Positions 8,948-18,178 are shown, numbered from the stretch's first letter. The stretch is DNA of 46,341 bases from Verrucomicrobia bacterium Tous-C9LFEB (GCA_903970445.1 CAJCIP010000129.1:1-46341); one strand, 5' to 3'. Notes: generated by a model from the sequence alone, not told the origin. Numbers and translations: made by a program.

Positions 8948-9634
8948 ATGAAAATTTTCGCAAGTATGGCTTCGATGGCAGTTCTGGCCTCGACGTTGAC
9001 AGTGACCGCCTCGGCGCAAAAGCTTCAAGAACGCGTCGACGCTTCCACCGGTATTCTGCACGAGATCGCAAACGTACCCGATAAAGGCATTCCGGATGGA
9101 ATCGCGAAGAAGGCCCGTTGTGTCATCGTAGTGCCAAGTTTCAAAAAAGGTGCGTTCATCGTAGGCGCTGAGTATGGACAGGGATTAGCAACTTGCTACG
9201 TTGCGCACAAGGGCTGGAGCGCACCGGCGTTTATCCGCATGAGTGGCGCCAGTTTTGGCCTACAGGCAGGCGGAGAGGGCACAGATCTGGTTCTTGTTGG
9301 TGTATCCAGAGAGAGCGGTGATAAGTTGCTGAAGGAGAAGATCAAGCTTGGCGGCGACATCGCTGTTGCCGCGGGTCCGGTTGGCCGCGATTCAAAGGCC
9401 GAGACTGCAGTGCTGGCGAACGCAGGATTTCTAACCTATTCCAGAAATAAAGGACTGTTCGCGGGCGTTGACTTATCGGGAGATGAAGTGAACAAGAACT
9501 CCAAGGACACCGTCGCGTATTACGGCAAGGAACTCCCTTACGAAACAATTCTCAACGGCGCCGTTCCTACTCCAGCGGGCGCGAAGGGCTTTATTCGCGA
9601 AGTGACACGGGTGTTTGGCGGTACAGAGCGCTAA
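8948..9634 (+). CDS. Secreted SYLF/Ysc84-domain lipid-binding protein
   Basis: Exported protein of 228 aa. The ATG at 8948 is chosen because GGAGG lies just upstream and the protein then begins with a clean signal peptide (MKIFASMASMAVLAS... cut near TASAQ). The mature part is a SYLF (Ysc84 actin-binding, DUF500) domain: IPDGIAKKARCVIVVPSFKKG, then GAEYGQGLATC, WSAPAFIRMSGASFGLQAGG, TDLVLVG and AGFLTYSRNKGLFAGVDLSG. The domain binds phosphoinositides in eukaryotes; in bacteria its role is not well defined, possibly lipid binding at the envelope. The gene appears to be monocistronic. Identification is firm, function is not. Confidence 0.88.
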   Translation: MKIFASMASMAVLASTLTVTASAQKLQERVDASTGILHEIANVPDKGIPDGIAKKARCVIVVPSFKKGAFIVGAEYGQGLATCYVAHKGWSAPAFIRMSGASFGLQAGGEGTDLVLVGVSRESGDKLLKEKIKLGGDIAVAAGPVGRDSKAETAVLANAGFLTYSRNKGLFAGVDLSGDEVNKNSKDTVAYYGKELPYETILNGAVPTPAGAKGFIREVTRVFGGTER

Positions 9635-10002
9635 TGCTGCTCGGTCGTATTGAATGTCAGTTGTTGTAACGCCAAAGTCGGTGTTGGCAGTTAGGACTGC
9701 ATTACGTTTCAGCCCGCTGATAGCGATCCTTCCTTGCTCAGAACAGCCTAATCGAGAAGCACATTGGCGGGTACTTCGGTATCCGCCACGTTGCGTATCG
9801 GGGGTTCAGAAGCCTGAGAAAACTCAAGCAGGGAAATCTACATTGATGGCCGCCCGCAGCATGTCGTTTCCGTGGTTTCCTCCTTTGGGTGACTCGCATG
9901 TGGAGGCGATGTCGCCAACAGGGGAAGTTGGCGAAACCTCAAGAAGAAGAACCAAGAGACCAGTAAGAGGCTGGAAACGGGTCAGCCTGCGAGAGATGGC
10001 GC
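9635..10002. other. Intergenic region with two inverted repeats sharing GCCAA/TTGGC
   Basis: No gene is supported here. An open frame of 143 codons that runs through it and into the next gene shows no family features. Two inverted repeats use similar arms: GCCAA (9671-9675) with TTGGC (9684-9688), and TCGCCAAC (9912-9919) with GTTGGCGA (9927-9934). The second lies 69 bases before the amidohydrolase start and could be an operator or an mRNA hairpin. Confidence 0.35.
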
Positions 10003-10992
10003 ATGAAAATCGTCGGATTGGAAGAACACTTTGCTACCGCCGAAGTGATGGACGCGTGGCAGCATGTCGATCCTCGTTGGAGTGATCTTGCGCTGAAGGG
10101 ACCGACGGAAGGTGAGGGAAAGCAACGGCTGCTTGACCTTGGAGCAAAGCGGCTTGCTGCGATGGATGAAGCAGGTGTCGATGTCGCCGTCTTATCCTTG
10201 ACAACGCCGGGCGTTCAGAATCTGGATGCTGCTCTTTCCGTCATGCTGGCGCGCCAATCAAACGATCGGCTTGCGGATGCAGTTCGGTCCAATTCTGAGC
10301 GTCTTCAAGGCTTTGCAACGCTGCCGACCCCGTCGCCGCAAACTGCGGCGAAGGAGTTGGAACGTGCAATTCGGGAACTGGGTCTACATGGAGCGATGCT
10401 GCATGGTCGCACGCGTGACAGGAATCTCAGCGATGAGGAGTTCTGGCCTATCTTTGAAGCTGCAGAGGCATTGCGAGCACCACTGTACATACATCCGCAG
10501 TCACCACAGCAAGGTGTGCTGGATACCTACTACGGTGGCTTAGGTGAGGAGTTGGGACCGCTTTTCGGCCGGCCTGGGATTGGATGGCACTATGAAGCCG
10601 GGATTCAAATCCTACGTCTCATCCTGACGGGTGTTTTCGATCGCTTTCCAGACCTGCAACTCATTACAGGCCACTGGGGCGAGGTCGTTTTGTTCTACCT
10701 GGACCGCATTGACTTGCTGAACAGCTCGACAAAGCTGCCTCGCAAGATATCGGAATACTTCCAGCAACACGTTGCCGTGACCGCGAGCGGAGTTTACAGC
10801 CAGCGCTATCTGCGATGGGCGTTGGAGGTGCTTGGCCCGGACCGGATACTGTTCGCGACTGATTACCCGTTTGGCCGTGCGCAAGCAGGTGGGGCTCGCG
10901 AGTTCCTGGATGCTGCTCAGATTGGTGAGGAAGACCGCATAAAGGTTGCTTCAGGGAACTGGGACAAGATGTGCGCGCAGATTCGTCGTTGA
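10003..10992 (+). CDS. Amidohydrolase-2 family protein, gamma-resorcylate-decarboxylase-like
   Basis: Cytoplasmic metal-dependent TIM-barrel enzyme of 329 aa, the usual length for the ACMSD/gamma-resorcylate decarboxylase branch of the amidohydrolase superfamily. The metal site of that branch is complete: E7 and H9 in LEEHF at the N-terminus, H164 in LYIHPQ, H224 in TGHWGE and D287 in FATDYPF. Enzymes of this branch remove CO2 without oxidation from hydroxybenzoates (2,6-dihydroxybenzoate and relatives) using Mn or Zn. The exact substrate cannot be read from the sequence. No aromatic-ring genes surround it, so it may act on a plant- or fungus-derived phenolic acid or on another substrate. A hairpin follows the gene. 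Confidence 0.88.
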   Translation: MKIVGLEEHFATAEVMDAWQHVDPRWSDLALKGPTEGEGKQRLLDLGAKRLAAMDEAGVDVAVLSLTTPGVQNLDAALSVMLARQSNDRLADAVRSNSERLQGFATLPTPSPQTAAKELERAIRELGLHGAMLHGRTRDRNLSDEEFWPIFEAAEALRAPLYIHPQSPQQGVLDTYYGGLGEELGPLFGRPGIGWHYEAGIQILRLILTGVFDRFPDLQLITGHWGEVVLFYLDRIDLLNSSTKLPRKISEYFQQHVAVTASGVYSQRYLRWALEVLGPDRILFATDYPFGRAQAGGAREFLDAAQIGEEDRIKVASGNWDKMCAQIRR

Positions 10993-11006
10993 AGCTAATG
11001 TGAATA

Positions 11007-11037
11007 CAGGCGATGAATGATGAAAATTCACCGCCTG
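11007..11037 (+). terminator. Hairpin after the amidohydrolase gene
   Basis: Arms 11007-11018 and 11026-11037 pair over 12 positions with one A-C mismatch and a 7-base loop. The stem begins 14 bases after the stop codon. The downstream T content is low, so this is a probable but not canonical terminator, also facing the convergent alcohol dehydrogenase gene. Confidence 0.45.
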
Positions 11038-11105
11038 GATCGTCGTTGAAACTTTGAGAGGGCCGACCTGCGACAGCTGTATCGAAAGACACCTACGCTT
11101 TCAAC

Positions 11106-12164
11106 TTATTCAGCTTTGAGCGAAGCCATATCGATAGAGAAGCGGTATTTCACATCGGACTTCAACATCCGCTCATACGCTTCGTTGATCTTCTGAATCG
11201 GAATGATCTCCACGTCGGACGTAATGTTATGCTCGCCGCAGAAATCAAGCATCTCCTGTGTTTCCTTAATGCCGCCGATCATCGATCCGGAAACGCTCTT
11301 GCGCCCGAAGAGGAGACCGAAGATGCCGAGCGGTAGCGGCTTTTCGGGAGCGCCGACCATCGTCAGATTGCCGTCAATGGCCAGCATATGGATGTACGCA
11401 TTCAGATCGTGTTCTGCTGACACGCAGTCCAGAATGAAGTCGAAGCTGCCCGCGTGTTTGGCCATCTCAGCGGCGTCGGTGGATACGACGAGCTCGTCCG
11501 CGCCGAGTCGGAAGGCATCGTCTCTCTTATTCGGGGAGGTAGAGAAGACTACGGTGTGCGCTCCCAGGGCGTGAGCGAATTTCACTCCCATGTGGCCAAG
11601 TCCTCCAAGTCCAACCACACCGACCTTCTTGCCTTTGGTCACACCCCAATGGCGAAGCGGGGAGTACGTTGTGATGCCGGCGCAGAGCAGCGGAGCTGCC
11701 GCCGCTAAGTCCAGGTTCTCTGGAACTCTTAGCACGAAGTGCTCGTCGACGACAATGCTGTCCGAGTAGCCACCATAGGTGACCGGACCGGCACCCTTGT
11801 CGGGTGAGTTGTAGGTCAAAGTCACGTTCGGGCAAAACTGCTCCATGTGCTTTTGGCACTGTGGACATGTAAGGTCAGCGCCAACCATGCATCCGACACC
11901 TACGGAATCGCCGACTTTCACCTTCGTCACAGCCGAGCCGATGCTTGTGACTCGACCTACAATTTCGTGTCCTGGAACGCATTGGTATACGGCGGGCATG
12001 ACATCTTTCCACTCATCGCGCACGGTATGAAGGTCGGAGTGGCAGACACCGCAGAACAAAATTTCGATCTGTACATCGCGTTCGCCGGGATCACGACGCG
12101 GGATTGTGGTGGAGGTGAGTTGCGACGTCGGGGAAGAGGCTGAGTATGCTTTCGCGTTGTACAT
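11106..12164 (-). CDS. Zinc-dependent NADPH alcohol dehydrogenase (YahK/cinnamyl-ADH type)
   Basis: Cytoplasmic MDR-superfamily enzyme of 352 aa that reduces aldehydes to alcohols, normally with NADPH. Catalytic zinc ligands are visible: C41 in CGVCHSDLH and H66-E67 in VPGHEIVG, with a third Cys in APLLCAGITTY. The nucleotide site is VGLGGLGHMGVKFA (about 183-196). The structural zinc lobe is unusual: the expected four-cysteine spacing is kept but its first position is D97, giving D97-C100-C103-C111. YahK-type enzymes have Cys there. The gene follows the formate-THF ligase gene on the same strand after 81 bases, so joint transcription is possible. Likely role: detoxifying aldehydes, broad substrate range. 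Confidence 0.9.
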   Translation of the reverse strand: MYNAKAYSASSPTSQLTSTTIPRRDPGERDVQIEILFCGVCHSDLHTVRDEWKDVMPAVYQCVPGHEIVGRVTSIGSAVTKVKVGDSVGVGCMVGADLTCPQCQKHMEQFCPNVTLTYNSPDKGAGPVTYGGYSDSIVVDEHFVLRVPENLDLAAAAPLLCAGITTYSPLRHWGVTKGKKVGVVGLGGLGHMGVKFAHALGAHTVVFSTSPNKRDDAFRLGADELVVSTDAAEMAKHAGSFDFILDCVSAEHDLNAYIHMLAIDGNLTMVGAPEKPLPLGIFGLLFGRKSVSGSMIGGIKETQEMLDFCGEHNITSDVEIIPIQKINEAYERMLKSDVKYRFSIDMASLKAE

Positions 12165-12245
12165 ATACCTACCCTAGCCCAAACTCGAGGGCGAAGGTAT
12201 TTGCGGACGCCCGAAGCGTTGCGAGCGCGGCGGTCCGGGCCTCCT

Positions 12246-13946
12246 TTATGACATGCCTATGATGTCGCCTGTTGGATCCACGTCGATGTTCATGGCCCTT
12301 GACGCTTTCGGCAGCCCCGGCATCAGCATCATGGATCCGGAAGTCACGACTAGGAAGCCAGCTCCGGCAGACAGCAAGACATCGGACACGTGAAGTGTCC
12401 AGCCGTTGGGTGCTCCCATGCGCTTCGGATCATCGGAAAGCGAGTATTGTGTTTTGGCGATGCAGACCGGTAGATCGTCGAATCCCCACTGCTCATAGCG
12501 AGCGAGATTGTCTATAGCGGCCCGAGATAGTTCGATGGTCTCTGCGCCGTAGATCTGGCGCGCTACCTTCGTGATTTTATCGACGATCGAGTCTGTGGCT
12601 TCGTACGTCGTGGTGAGTTGAGGGTGGGGATGGGCATCAATCACCTCGACGACTTTTCTGGCTAGCGCCTCGGCGCCTTCGCCGCCTTTCGCAAATGCTT
12701 CTGACAGTGCGAATGCAGCGCCTCGCGCTTCGCAGAACTCGCGCAGCCGTTCGAGATCGGTGTCTGAATCATTGGGGAACCGATTAATCGCGACCACAGC
12801 AGGAAGTCCGAAACCTTGCACGATCCCGAGGTGCTTCTCAAGATTGGGCAAGCCCGCCTCAAGGTCACCCTGGCCCTGATTGCGCATGCTTTGTACCGTT
12901 GTAACGAGCACGGCCACGGAAGGCCTAATGCCTGACGAGGGCATAACCAGGTCCATAAATTTCTCGAAGCCAAGGTCGGATGCAAAGCCGGTCTCATTCA
13001 CCACGTAGTCAGCAAGACGCATGCCAATTTTCTGCGACACCACCGAGCTAGTGCCATGTGCAATGTTGGCGAAAGGGCCGCAATGCACCATTGCCGGAGT
13101 TCCGTCGGTGGTCTGCGCGAGATTCGGTTCGAGTGCCTCAGAGAGCAACGCCATCATGGGTCCGACGGCACCGAGATCGGATGCTCGCACGGGCCCACCC
13201 TTGCGATTGGAACCGATGACGATTCTCGACAAGCGAAGCCTGAGGTCGTCACCGTCATGCGCGAGCGCAAGGATCGCCATGATTTCCGAAGCTGCGGTAA
13301 TCACGAATCCTGAAGAGCGATTGCTGCCGTCGCGCACCTTCTTGCCAGGAGCGGTTGCGTTCACAACGATGTCGCGCAACGCACGATCGTTCATGTCCAT
13401 CGCGCGGGGCCAAGTCACCGCATCGGGATCGATATTCAAATCGTTGCCATGGAAGAGATGCGAATCGATGAGTGCGGCGAGGAGATTATGGGCCGATGTG
13501 ATCGCGTGGAAGTCGCCGTGAAAGTGGAGGTTAATCTTCTCCGCCGGTTCAATCTGCGATTTTCCGCCTCCAGTGGCTCCGCCCTTCATGCCGAACACGG
13601 GGCCGAGCGAAGGCTCGCGAGAGGTGATGATGGCGCGTTTACCGATGAGTTCGAGGCCTTGTACTAGACCGATGGAGGTGACAGTCTTGCCTTCACCGGA
13701 AACGGTAGGCGTGGTCGCAGTGACCAGGATCAACTTGCCCGGGGGGACATCTCTGCCGGGCAGTCCATTCAGCAGATCTAAGCTGAGCTTGGCGGTCACT
13801 GGGCCTCGGCGCTCGTAAAGCGAATCAGGAAGGTCGAGCTTTGCGGCGATGGCTTCAATGGGCAACAGTTGCTTCAAGTTCAATCCTTTATGTGGATGCC
13901 AACCACTGGAAAGCTCAGCAGTGCACGAGGACGAGATTACACGCAC
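12246..13946 (-). CDS. fhs: Formate-tetrahydrofolate ligase
   Basis: Cytoplasmic enzyme that joins formate to tetrahydrofolate with ATP to give 10-formyl-THF, feeding one-carbon metabolism. Up to 566 aa, close to the family's 555-560. The P-loop is TPTVSGEGKT (residues 79-88), where most homologues have TPTPAGEGKT. Further signatures are EPSLGPVFGMKGGATGGG, FHGDFHAIT, HNLLAALIDSH and a C-terminal LMPGLPKASRAMNID. The called start is a GTG giving an N-terminal tail without similarity to the family; TTG codons around residues 22-24, just after AAAGGA, fit the usual N-terminus better. The true start is therefore uncertain by about 23 codons. The alcohol dehydrogenase gene follows downstream. Confidence 0.95.
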   Translation of the reverse strand: MRVISSSCTAELSSGWHPHKGLNLKQLLPIEAIAAKLDLPDSLYERRGPVTAKLSLDLLNGLPGRDVPPGKLILVTATTPTVSGEGKTVTSIGLVQGLELIGKRAIITSREPSLGPVFGMKGGATGGGKSQIEPAEKINLHFHGDFHAITSAHNLLAALIDSHLFHGNDLNIDPDAVTWPRAMDMNDRALRDIVVNATAPGKKVRDGSNRSSGFVITAASEIMAILALAHDGDDLRLRLSRIVIGSNRKGGPVRASDLGAVGPMMALLSEALEPNLAQTTDGTPAMVHCGPFANIAHGTSSVVSQKIGMRLADYVVNETGFASDLGFEKFMDLVMPSSGIRPSVAVLVTTVQSMRNQGQGDLEAGLPNLEKHLGIVQGFGLPAVVAINRFPNDSDTDLERLREFCEARGAAFALSEAFAKGGEGAEALARKVVEVIDAHPHPQLTTTYEATDSIVDKITKVARQIYGAETIELSRAAIDNLARYEQWGFDDLPVCIAKTQYSLSDDPKRMGAPNGWTLHVSDVLLSAGAGFLVVTSGSMMLMPGLPKASRAMNIDVDPTGDIIGMS

Positions 13947-14446
13947 GGATCAGGAAGGTGGCTAGCGCACAAACCCTTCGCTATCCGTTGCGATTCTGAT
14001 TGCTGGCGTTACTAGGTGGCTCGTTATCAATTGCGCGCGAAAGCATGTCTGCTTCAACATCACTCCTAATGCGAGCTGTCGGTTAGAACCCGCGGCCAGA
14101 CCTAAGTACGAATCGACGATTATGATCGGCCGGCTTTGGTCGTCGATCCAGATGCTTTTCCAAACCAAGACTGGCGCTGCTAGAAGTCGCTGTTCCTACC
14201 CAAGCCCCGCACTCTCCACACTCGAGGAGAAGTGCATCATTGAGCGCGAACGCTTTCAGCGAAGAAGCCGTGGGAAACCCACGGTGGTCATTTTCTTTCT
14301 TTGGAGGCATGGGACGAGCCTATCAGCTTCTCGTTTAGAACCGCGGCAATCCACATGAAGTCAGTTCAATCTACGGATTGGTTGAAGGCTCTTCTCTGCT
14401 GAAAGGACATCCCGAAGTAGGAGTCTGTGGCTCGCATCATTGCTGA
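13947..14446. other. 500-base intergenic region, no supported gene
   Basis: No open frame here has family features. The frame at 14083-14310 on the minus strand is 75 codons and lacks a good ribosome site. The only clear structure is the hairpin at 14268-14284, listed separately. The region lies between the fhs start and the end of the first TonB receptor gene. Confidence 0.5.
14268..14284 (+). terminator. Small perfect hairpin with T-rich downstream sequence
   Basis: CCGTGGG (14268-14274) and CCCACGG (14278-14284) form a 7-bp stem with an AAA loop, followed within 6 bases by ATTTTCTTTCTTT. It looks like an intrinsic terminator on the plus strand, but no plus-strand gene is seen before it, so it may mark a lost gene or an unannotated small RNA. 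Confidence 0.35.
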
Positions 14447-17400
14447 TTAGCGTTGTAGTTTCAGCGAGAACTGAAGAACGCGGGGGGATTGTGCTTCGAT
14501 GATCTGTCCGAAGACCGGTGAGTTGATGTCGTCGACCGGCAGGATGAAGTTGGCGTGGTTGGTGACGTTGAAGGCTTCGGCGCGGAAAAGCACTTTGGTG
14601 GATTCGGAGACGCGGAAGTTTTTGTCGACTGCGGCGTCGAGGCTTCCGAAGGCGGGACCGTCGATGCTGTTGCGCTGTTCGTTGCCGAACTGACCGGCGT
14701 TGGCTACAGGGTCAAGGCGCTGGAAGGCCGAGCGCGATACCCACTGGTTGACGTGGTGCGGCGCATTTTTGTTGGGGTTGCCGATGACGTTGGGGCGGTC
14801 ACCGAACATGCCGGACACGCCCGGGTGCGGCGCCTGCAAAGACACGTTGGCCGAGTCGTACACGGTGAACGGTGTGCTGGAGTTGACGGCGAGCAGGCCA
14901 TCGAGTTGCCAGCCGTTGAGCAGGGCGCCCGACAGGCCGCGCAGGTTATGTGCGAACGGCACAGCGTAGGTGATGCTGGCGGCAAGACGGTGGCGCGAGT
15001 CGAAAAGCGACCGTCCGTACTCGGCTGCGAGGTTTTGATTGTTCTGCGGGATGTCGAGTTCACCGAGCGTGAGCCAGGGTGCGGGGCCGGACATGTGGAG
15101 GCTCGAGGAGAAGTCGAGATCTTTAGAGAAGGTGTAAGCCAATGTGTAGTTGAGCGAGGGCGTGCCGCGGCGTGTCAAGGAAGCCTGCGCGGAGTGGAAG
15201 ATGGAACTCGCGTTCCCCTCGACCAGCCCCGCAGTGCCGAGTTGGCATGTGCCGGTGGTGAGCGTGCAACCGGAGTAGAGGCGACGGCGGCCCGAATTGG
15301 CGAGCGTGGCGCCGGGCTGATAGATGGCCGGATTGCCTTCGACGAGGCGCGGGAGGCGTGTTCCTTTTGCGCCGATGTATCCCACGGAAAGGACCTGACC
15401 GTGGAGGTTCTGATCGGCGGTGAGGTTCCAGTCCTGCGTGTAAGGCGGCAGGAGACCGCGATCGAGGGTGAAGGTGGACGCGGGCAGAGCGAACTGGCCG
15501 GGCGTGAACGGGTTCGCGACGGTGGAAAGCGGGTTGATGTAAGTGATGGCACCAGTAAGGGTGCGGACTACTACGCTTGGCAAAGCAGAACTGGCGGCAC
15601 GGAATGGCATGCCCACGCCATTCAGGAGCTCGTCGTAGAAGATGCCGTAGGCGGCGCGGATGATTGTCTGGCTGTTGCCTCGCGTATCCCACGCAAAGCC
15701 GATACGCGGACCGAAGTCCTTGTAGAAGGTGGGCGTGATCGTGTCGGCGACTCCGGGATCGCCAGGGAAGAGCAAGCCGTTAGGAGCATTGGGGTGAACG
15801 ACGGATTGCTGACCCGGTGTGAAGGCCATGAGCCGGTTCTTGAGGTCTTTGAAAGGAGTGGTGATCTCGTAGCGAACGCCGTAGTTCAGCGTGAAGCGCG
15901 GGCTGATGCGGTACTCATCCTGTGCGTAGGCGCCGAGTTCCCACCCGCGAAGCGCACGCGTGAAATCGCCTCCGGCCTGGGTGAAGATATCGGGGCGGCC
16001 AAGCTCGAAGTTGGCGAGGGAGTTGTTGGTGAGGCCCTGCACGGTGAAGGAGAAGGAGCCGGAAGCGAAGTTCCCCTGATAGCCGTTGAGCTGAATGCGG
16101 CGGAACTGGCCGCCGTAGCTGGTGACGTGTTTGCCCTGGGTGTGAACGAGATTGGCGCTAAGGGCGTAGTCGTTCTGGACGGAGTCGCGCGGGTTGATGA
16201 TGGGGTCGCCGACATTCGAATAGCCCTGCAACTGGATCAGCGGCGCGCCGGTGGCTTCCGCTCGCGTGGAACTGTAAGTGAAGCCGAAGGACTGCGGCGA
16301 GTTGCCGGAGAAGCGTTTGTCGAGAAGGACATGGTTTTGGAAGAAGCTGACGTTGGCGGTCATCACGGTCTTCGCGGAGAAGGTGTGCGTTTCAGTAAGG
16401 CCGCCGAGGTGCGTATTGGTGAAGTAGCCGACAGGGAAACCGGGGACGTCAGCGCCGAGCTCGGAGTACGGACTGAGCATCTGGTTGGTGGAATAGTTGT
16501 AGCGGGCGCTGAGTGTGTCGGACGCACGAATGAGCCAGTCAGCTTTTGCGCCGCCCTCATCGCTTTGGTAACGACCGCTGTTGGTGGTTTGCGCGAGGTG
16601 CGGATTTTCCAGCATGTTGGGGAGCGGATAGTACGCGAGGTACTTCGCGGTGATTGGGTTGATTGCGGCGACGGTGTTGCCGTAGGGCGTACGCGTGGCA
16701 TTGGCAAGAATGGTGGGATCTGCGGAGAAATCGCCCACGCGCTCGGCTGCGGTGGGAACAACCACGCCGTGAGTGATGTCCTGCGTGTTGCGCAGGCCTT
16801 CGTAGTACGCGAAGAAGTAGGCGTGGTCGTGCACGATAGGGCCGCCGGCCGTCAGGCCGTACTGGTTCTGCTTGAGCCGCTCTTTGCGGGGAGCGAAGTA
16901 GTTGTTGGCATTGAGCGCGTCATTGCGGAAGAAGTCGTAGAGCGTGCCGTGGAGCTTGTTGGTGCCGGAGCGCGTGACGATGGTGGTGATGCCGCCACTG
17001 GTTCCACCGAACTCGGCCGGAGCTGTTGCGGTGAGGATGCGGAACTCGGCGATGGCGTCGGCGGGCGGCCGAAAGGCGTAACCGCCGTCCATGCGGTTGA
17101 TGTCGCGCATACCATCGACGAGGAAGTTGTTGGACTCTGGGCGCTGGCCGTTGACCTCGTAGTTCTGGCCTGCGCGGCGGAAGTTGGCCATCGTCGTCAG
17201 GCTTGAGGACGCGGCGCGCACGCCGGGCTGTAGGATGCCGAGCTGCGCGAAGTTGCGTCCGCTCAGCGGAAGGCTGGCAATTTCCCGCTCGCTGACGACG
17301 GCACCCTGCGCGGTCTCGTTTGTTTGCAGACGGGTGGCGTCAGCGCTGACTTCGACCGTCTGTTTCGACGTTGCGGGGAAGAGCTGTACGGAGATCTGGG

Positions 17401-17707
17401 ATTGGTTGCCGACGTCCAGATGAATGTGGGCGTTCACCCAAGTGCCAAAGCCGGGCGATCGCACCTCGACCCGGTAGTCGCCTACGAAGAGTTCCTGGAA
17501 AGAGAACTCACCGTGGCTGTCGGCGTGTTCTGCGTGCTGCTGGGCGGTGTCGATAGACGTGACCACAACCTCGGCGCCAGGCACAACCGCCTTGGTCGAG
17601 TCGGTGACGACGCCTCGTAAAGAGGCAGTAGCACTTTGCCCTGGGGCTCGATGAGCGAGAAGGGTGAGAGCCGACACTATACCTAGACACACAGCGATGC
17701 GCTTCAT
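14447..17707 (-). CDS. TonB-dependent receptor, Oar-like, with carboxypeptidase-regulatory-like domain
   Basis: Outer-membrane receptor of 1086 aa for energy-dependent uptake of a large or scarce substrate. A signal peptide covers about residues 1-23 (HRAPGQ). Next comes a carboxypeptidase-regulatory-like beta-sandwich (about 25-110: ASLRGVVTDSTKAVVPGAEV, FSFQELFVGDYRVEV). The plug domain follows (about 125-240: LPLSGRNFAQL, VNGQRPESNNFLVDGM), then a long barrel with typical pieces such as FYDELLNG and DNQNLH-type loops, ending FSLKLQR. This is the large SusC/Oar-like receptor expanded in Acidobacteria; no SusD gene is near. The substrate is unknown. Third-position GC is higher than in the receptor at 24044, which leaves an 883-codon open frame on the other strand. 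Confidence 0.92.
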   Translation of the reverse strand: MKRIAVCLGIVSALTLLAHRAPGQSATASLRGVVTDSTKAVVPGAEVVVTSIDTAQQHAEHADSHGEFSFQELFVGDYRVEVRSPGFGTWVNAHIHLDVGNQSQISVQLFPATSKQTVEVSADATRLQTNETAQGAVVSEREIASLPLSGRNFAQLGILQPGVRAASSSLTTMANFRRAGQNYEVNGQRPESNNFLVDGMRDINRMDGGYAFRPPADAIAEFRILTATAPAEFGGTSGGITTIVTRSGTNKLHGTLYDFFRNDALNANNYFAPRKERLKQNQYGLTAGGPIVHDHAYFFAYYEGLRNTQDITHGVVVPTAAERVGDFSADPTILANATRTPYGNTVAAINPITAKYLAYYPLPNMLENPHLAQTTNSGRYQSDEGGAKADWLIRASDTLSARYNYSTNQMLSPYSELGADVPGFPVGYFTNTHLGGLTETHTFSAKTVMTANVSFFQNHVLLDKRFSGNSPQSFGFTYSSTRAEATGAPLIQLQGYSNVGDPIINPRDSVQNDYALSANLVHTQGKHVTSYGGQFRRIQLNGYQGNFASGSFSFTVQGLTNNSLANFELGRPDIFTQAGGDFTRALRGWELGAYAQDEYRISPRFTLNYGVRYEITTPFKDLKNRLMAFTPGQQSVVHPNAPNGLLFPGDPGVADTITPTFYKDFGPRIGFAWDTRGNSQTIIRAAYGIFYDELLNGVGMPFRAASSALPSVVVRTLTGAITYINPLSTVANPFTPGQFALPASTFTLDRGLLPPYTQDWNLTADQNLHGQVLSVGYIGAKGTRLPRLVEGNPAIYQPGATLANSGRRRLYSGCTLTTGTCQLGTAGLVEGNASSIFHSAQASLTRRGTPSLNYTLAYTFSKDLDFSSSLHMSGPAPWLTLGELDIPQNNQNLAAEYGRSLFDSRHRLAASITYAVPFAHNLRGLSGALLNGWQLDGLLAVNSSTPFTVYDSANVSLQAPHPGVSGMFGDRPNVIGNPNKNAPHHVNQWVSRSAFQRLDPVANAGQFGNEQRNSIDGPAFGSLDAAVDKNFRVSESTKVLFRAEAFNVTNHANFILPVDDINSPVFGQIIEAQSPRVLQFSLKLQR

Positions 17708-17951
17708 AAACGACCTGTTCCTACAAAGATTGGGTAGGGAGAAATCTATTCGCTAGACGGCGTTTGGCGCATCGATAGAAAGGTGGAGAGAAGCACCCAT
17801 CTGTAGAGGGAAGCAAGTACCCGAGCAGCACCGTCTTTGTGCTGGATGCGGCCCAGTTGGGTGGAAGCGCGGCAAGTAAAACGCTGAGCGTGTGCTTTGC
17901 ATCCAAGCCTGACAGCACGACCGCACGCACATTGATTTATGGAGTTACGAC

Positions 17952-18178
17952 ATGGCGAACCAGCTTGCCATCGTCACTGGTGCATCGAGCGACATCGGTC
18001 CTTCCCTCTCTAAAGAGCTTGCCTGGCGTGGATACGGTCTCGATGTGGTTCCGCGGAGATCGTTTATGCGGCGTGAAACTCAAAGAACTTCAAGCGCATG
18101 TAGCAAACCCGAGATGGCGTCGACAATCCGTCCGGATAGCCCTGCACAAGAAGATGGCAAGCCCCTTAGACAAAAGTA
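17952..18178 (+). pseudogene. Decayed short-chain dehydrogenase (SDR) gene, 5' remnant
   Basis: The first 35 codons read MANQLAIVTGASSDIGPSLS and continue with KELAWRGYGLDVV, the beginning of a classical SDR with its TGxxxGIG cofactor site (here SSDIG, Gly replaced by Asp). Similarity then jumps to another frame, GDRLCGVKLKELQAHVA and later VRIALHKKMASPLDK, which fits the next part of an SDR, so there is a frameshift near 18055. The catalytic region (SYK motif) and the last 60-70% are missing. GGAG stands upstream of the ATG, so a short peptide may still be made. It precedes an SRPBCC/Zn-alcohol dehydrogenase pair; SDR genes are often found in such clusters, so a functional trio probably existed before. 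Confidence 0.65.

Noticed and set aside
9654-10085. 143-codon plus-strand frame before the amidohydrolase
   Set aside because: It overlaps the amidohydrolase start in another frame, has no strong ribosome site and no family features.
14555-17206. 883-codon open frame on the plus strand opposite the first TonB receptor
   Set aside because: It is fully antisense to a receptor gene with clear domains. Its translation is low-complexity (rich in Val, Gly, Glu, Arg) with no family features, as expected from high third-position GC.
17784-17951. Short open stretch reading YPSSTVFVLDAAQLGGSAAS before the SDR remnant
   Set aside because: It looks mildly protein-like, but it has no good start and no recognisable family, and it may simply be leader sequence. 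Not enough to call a gene.
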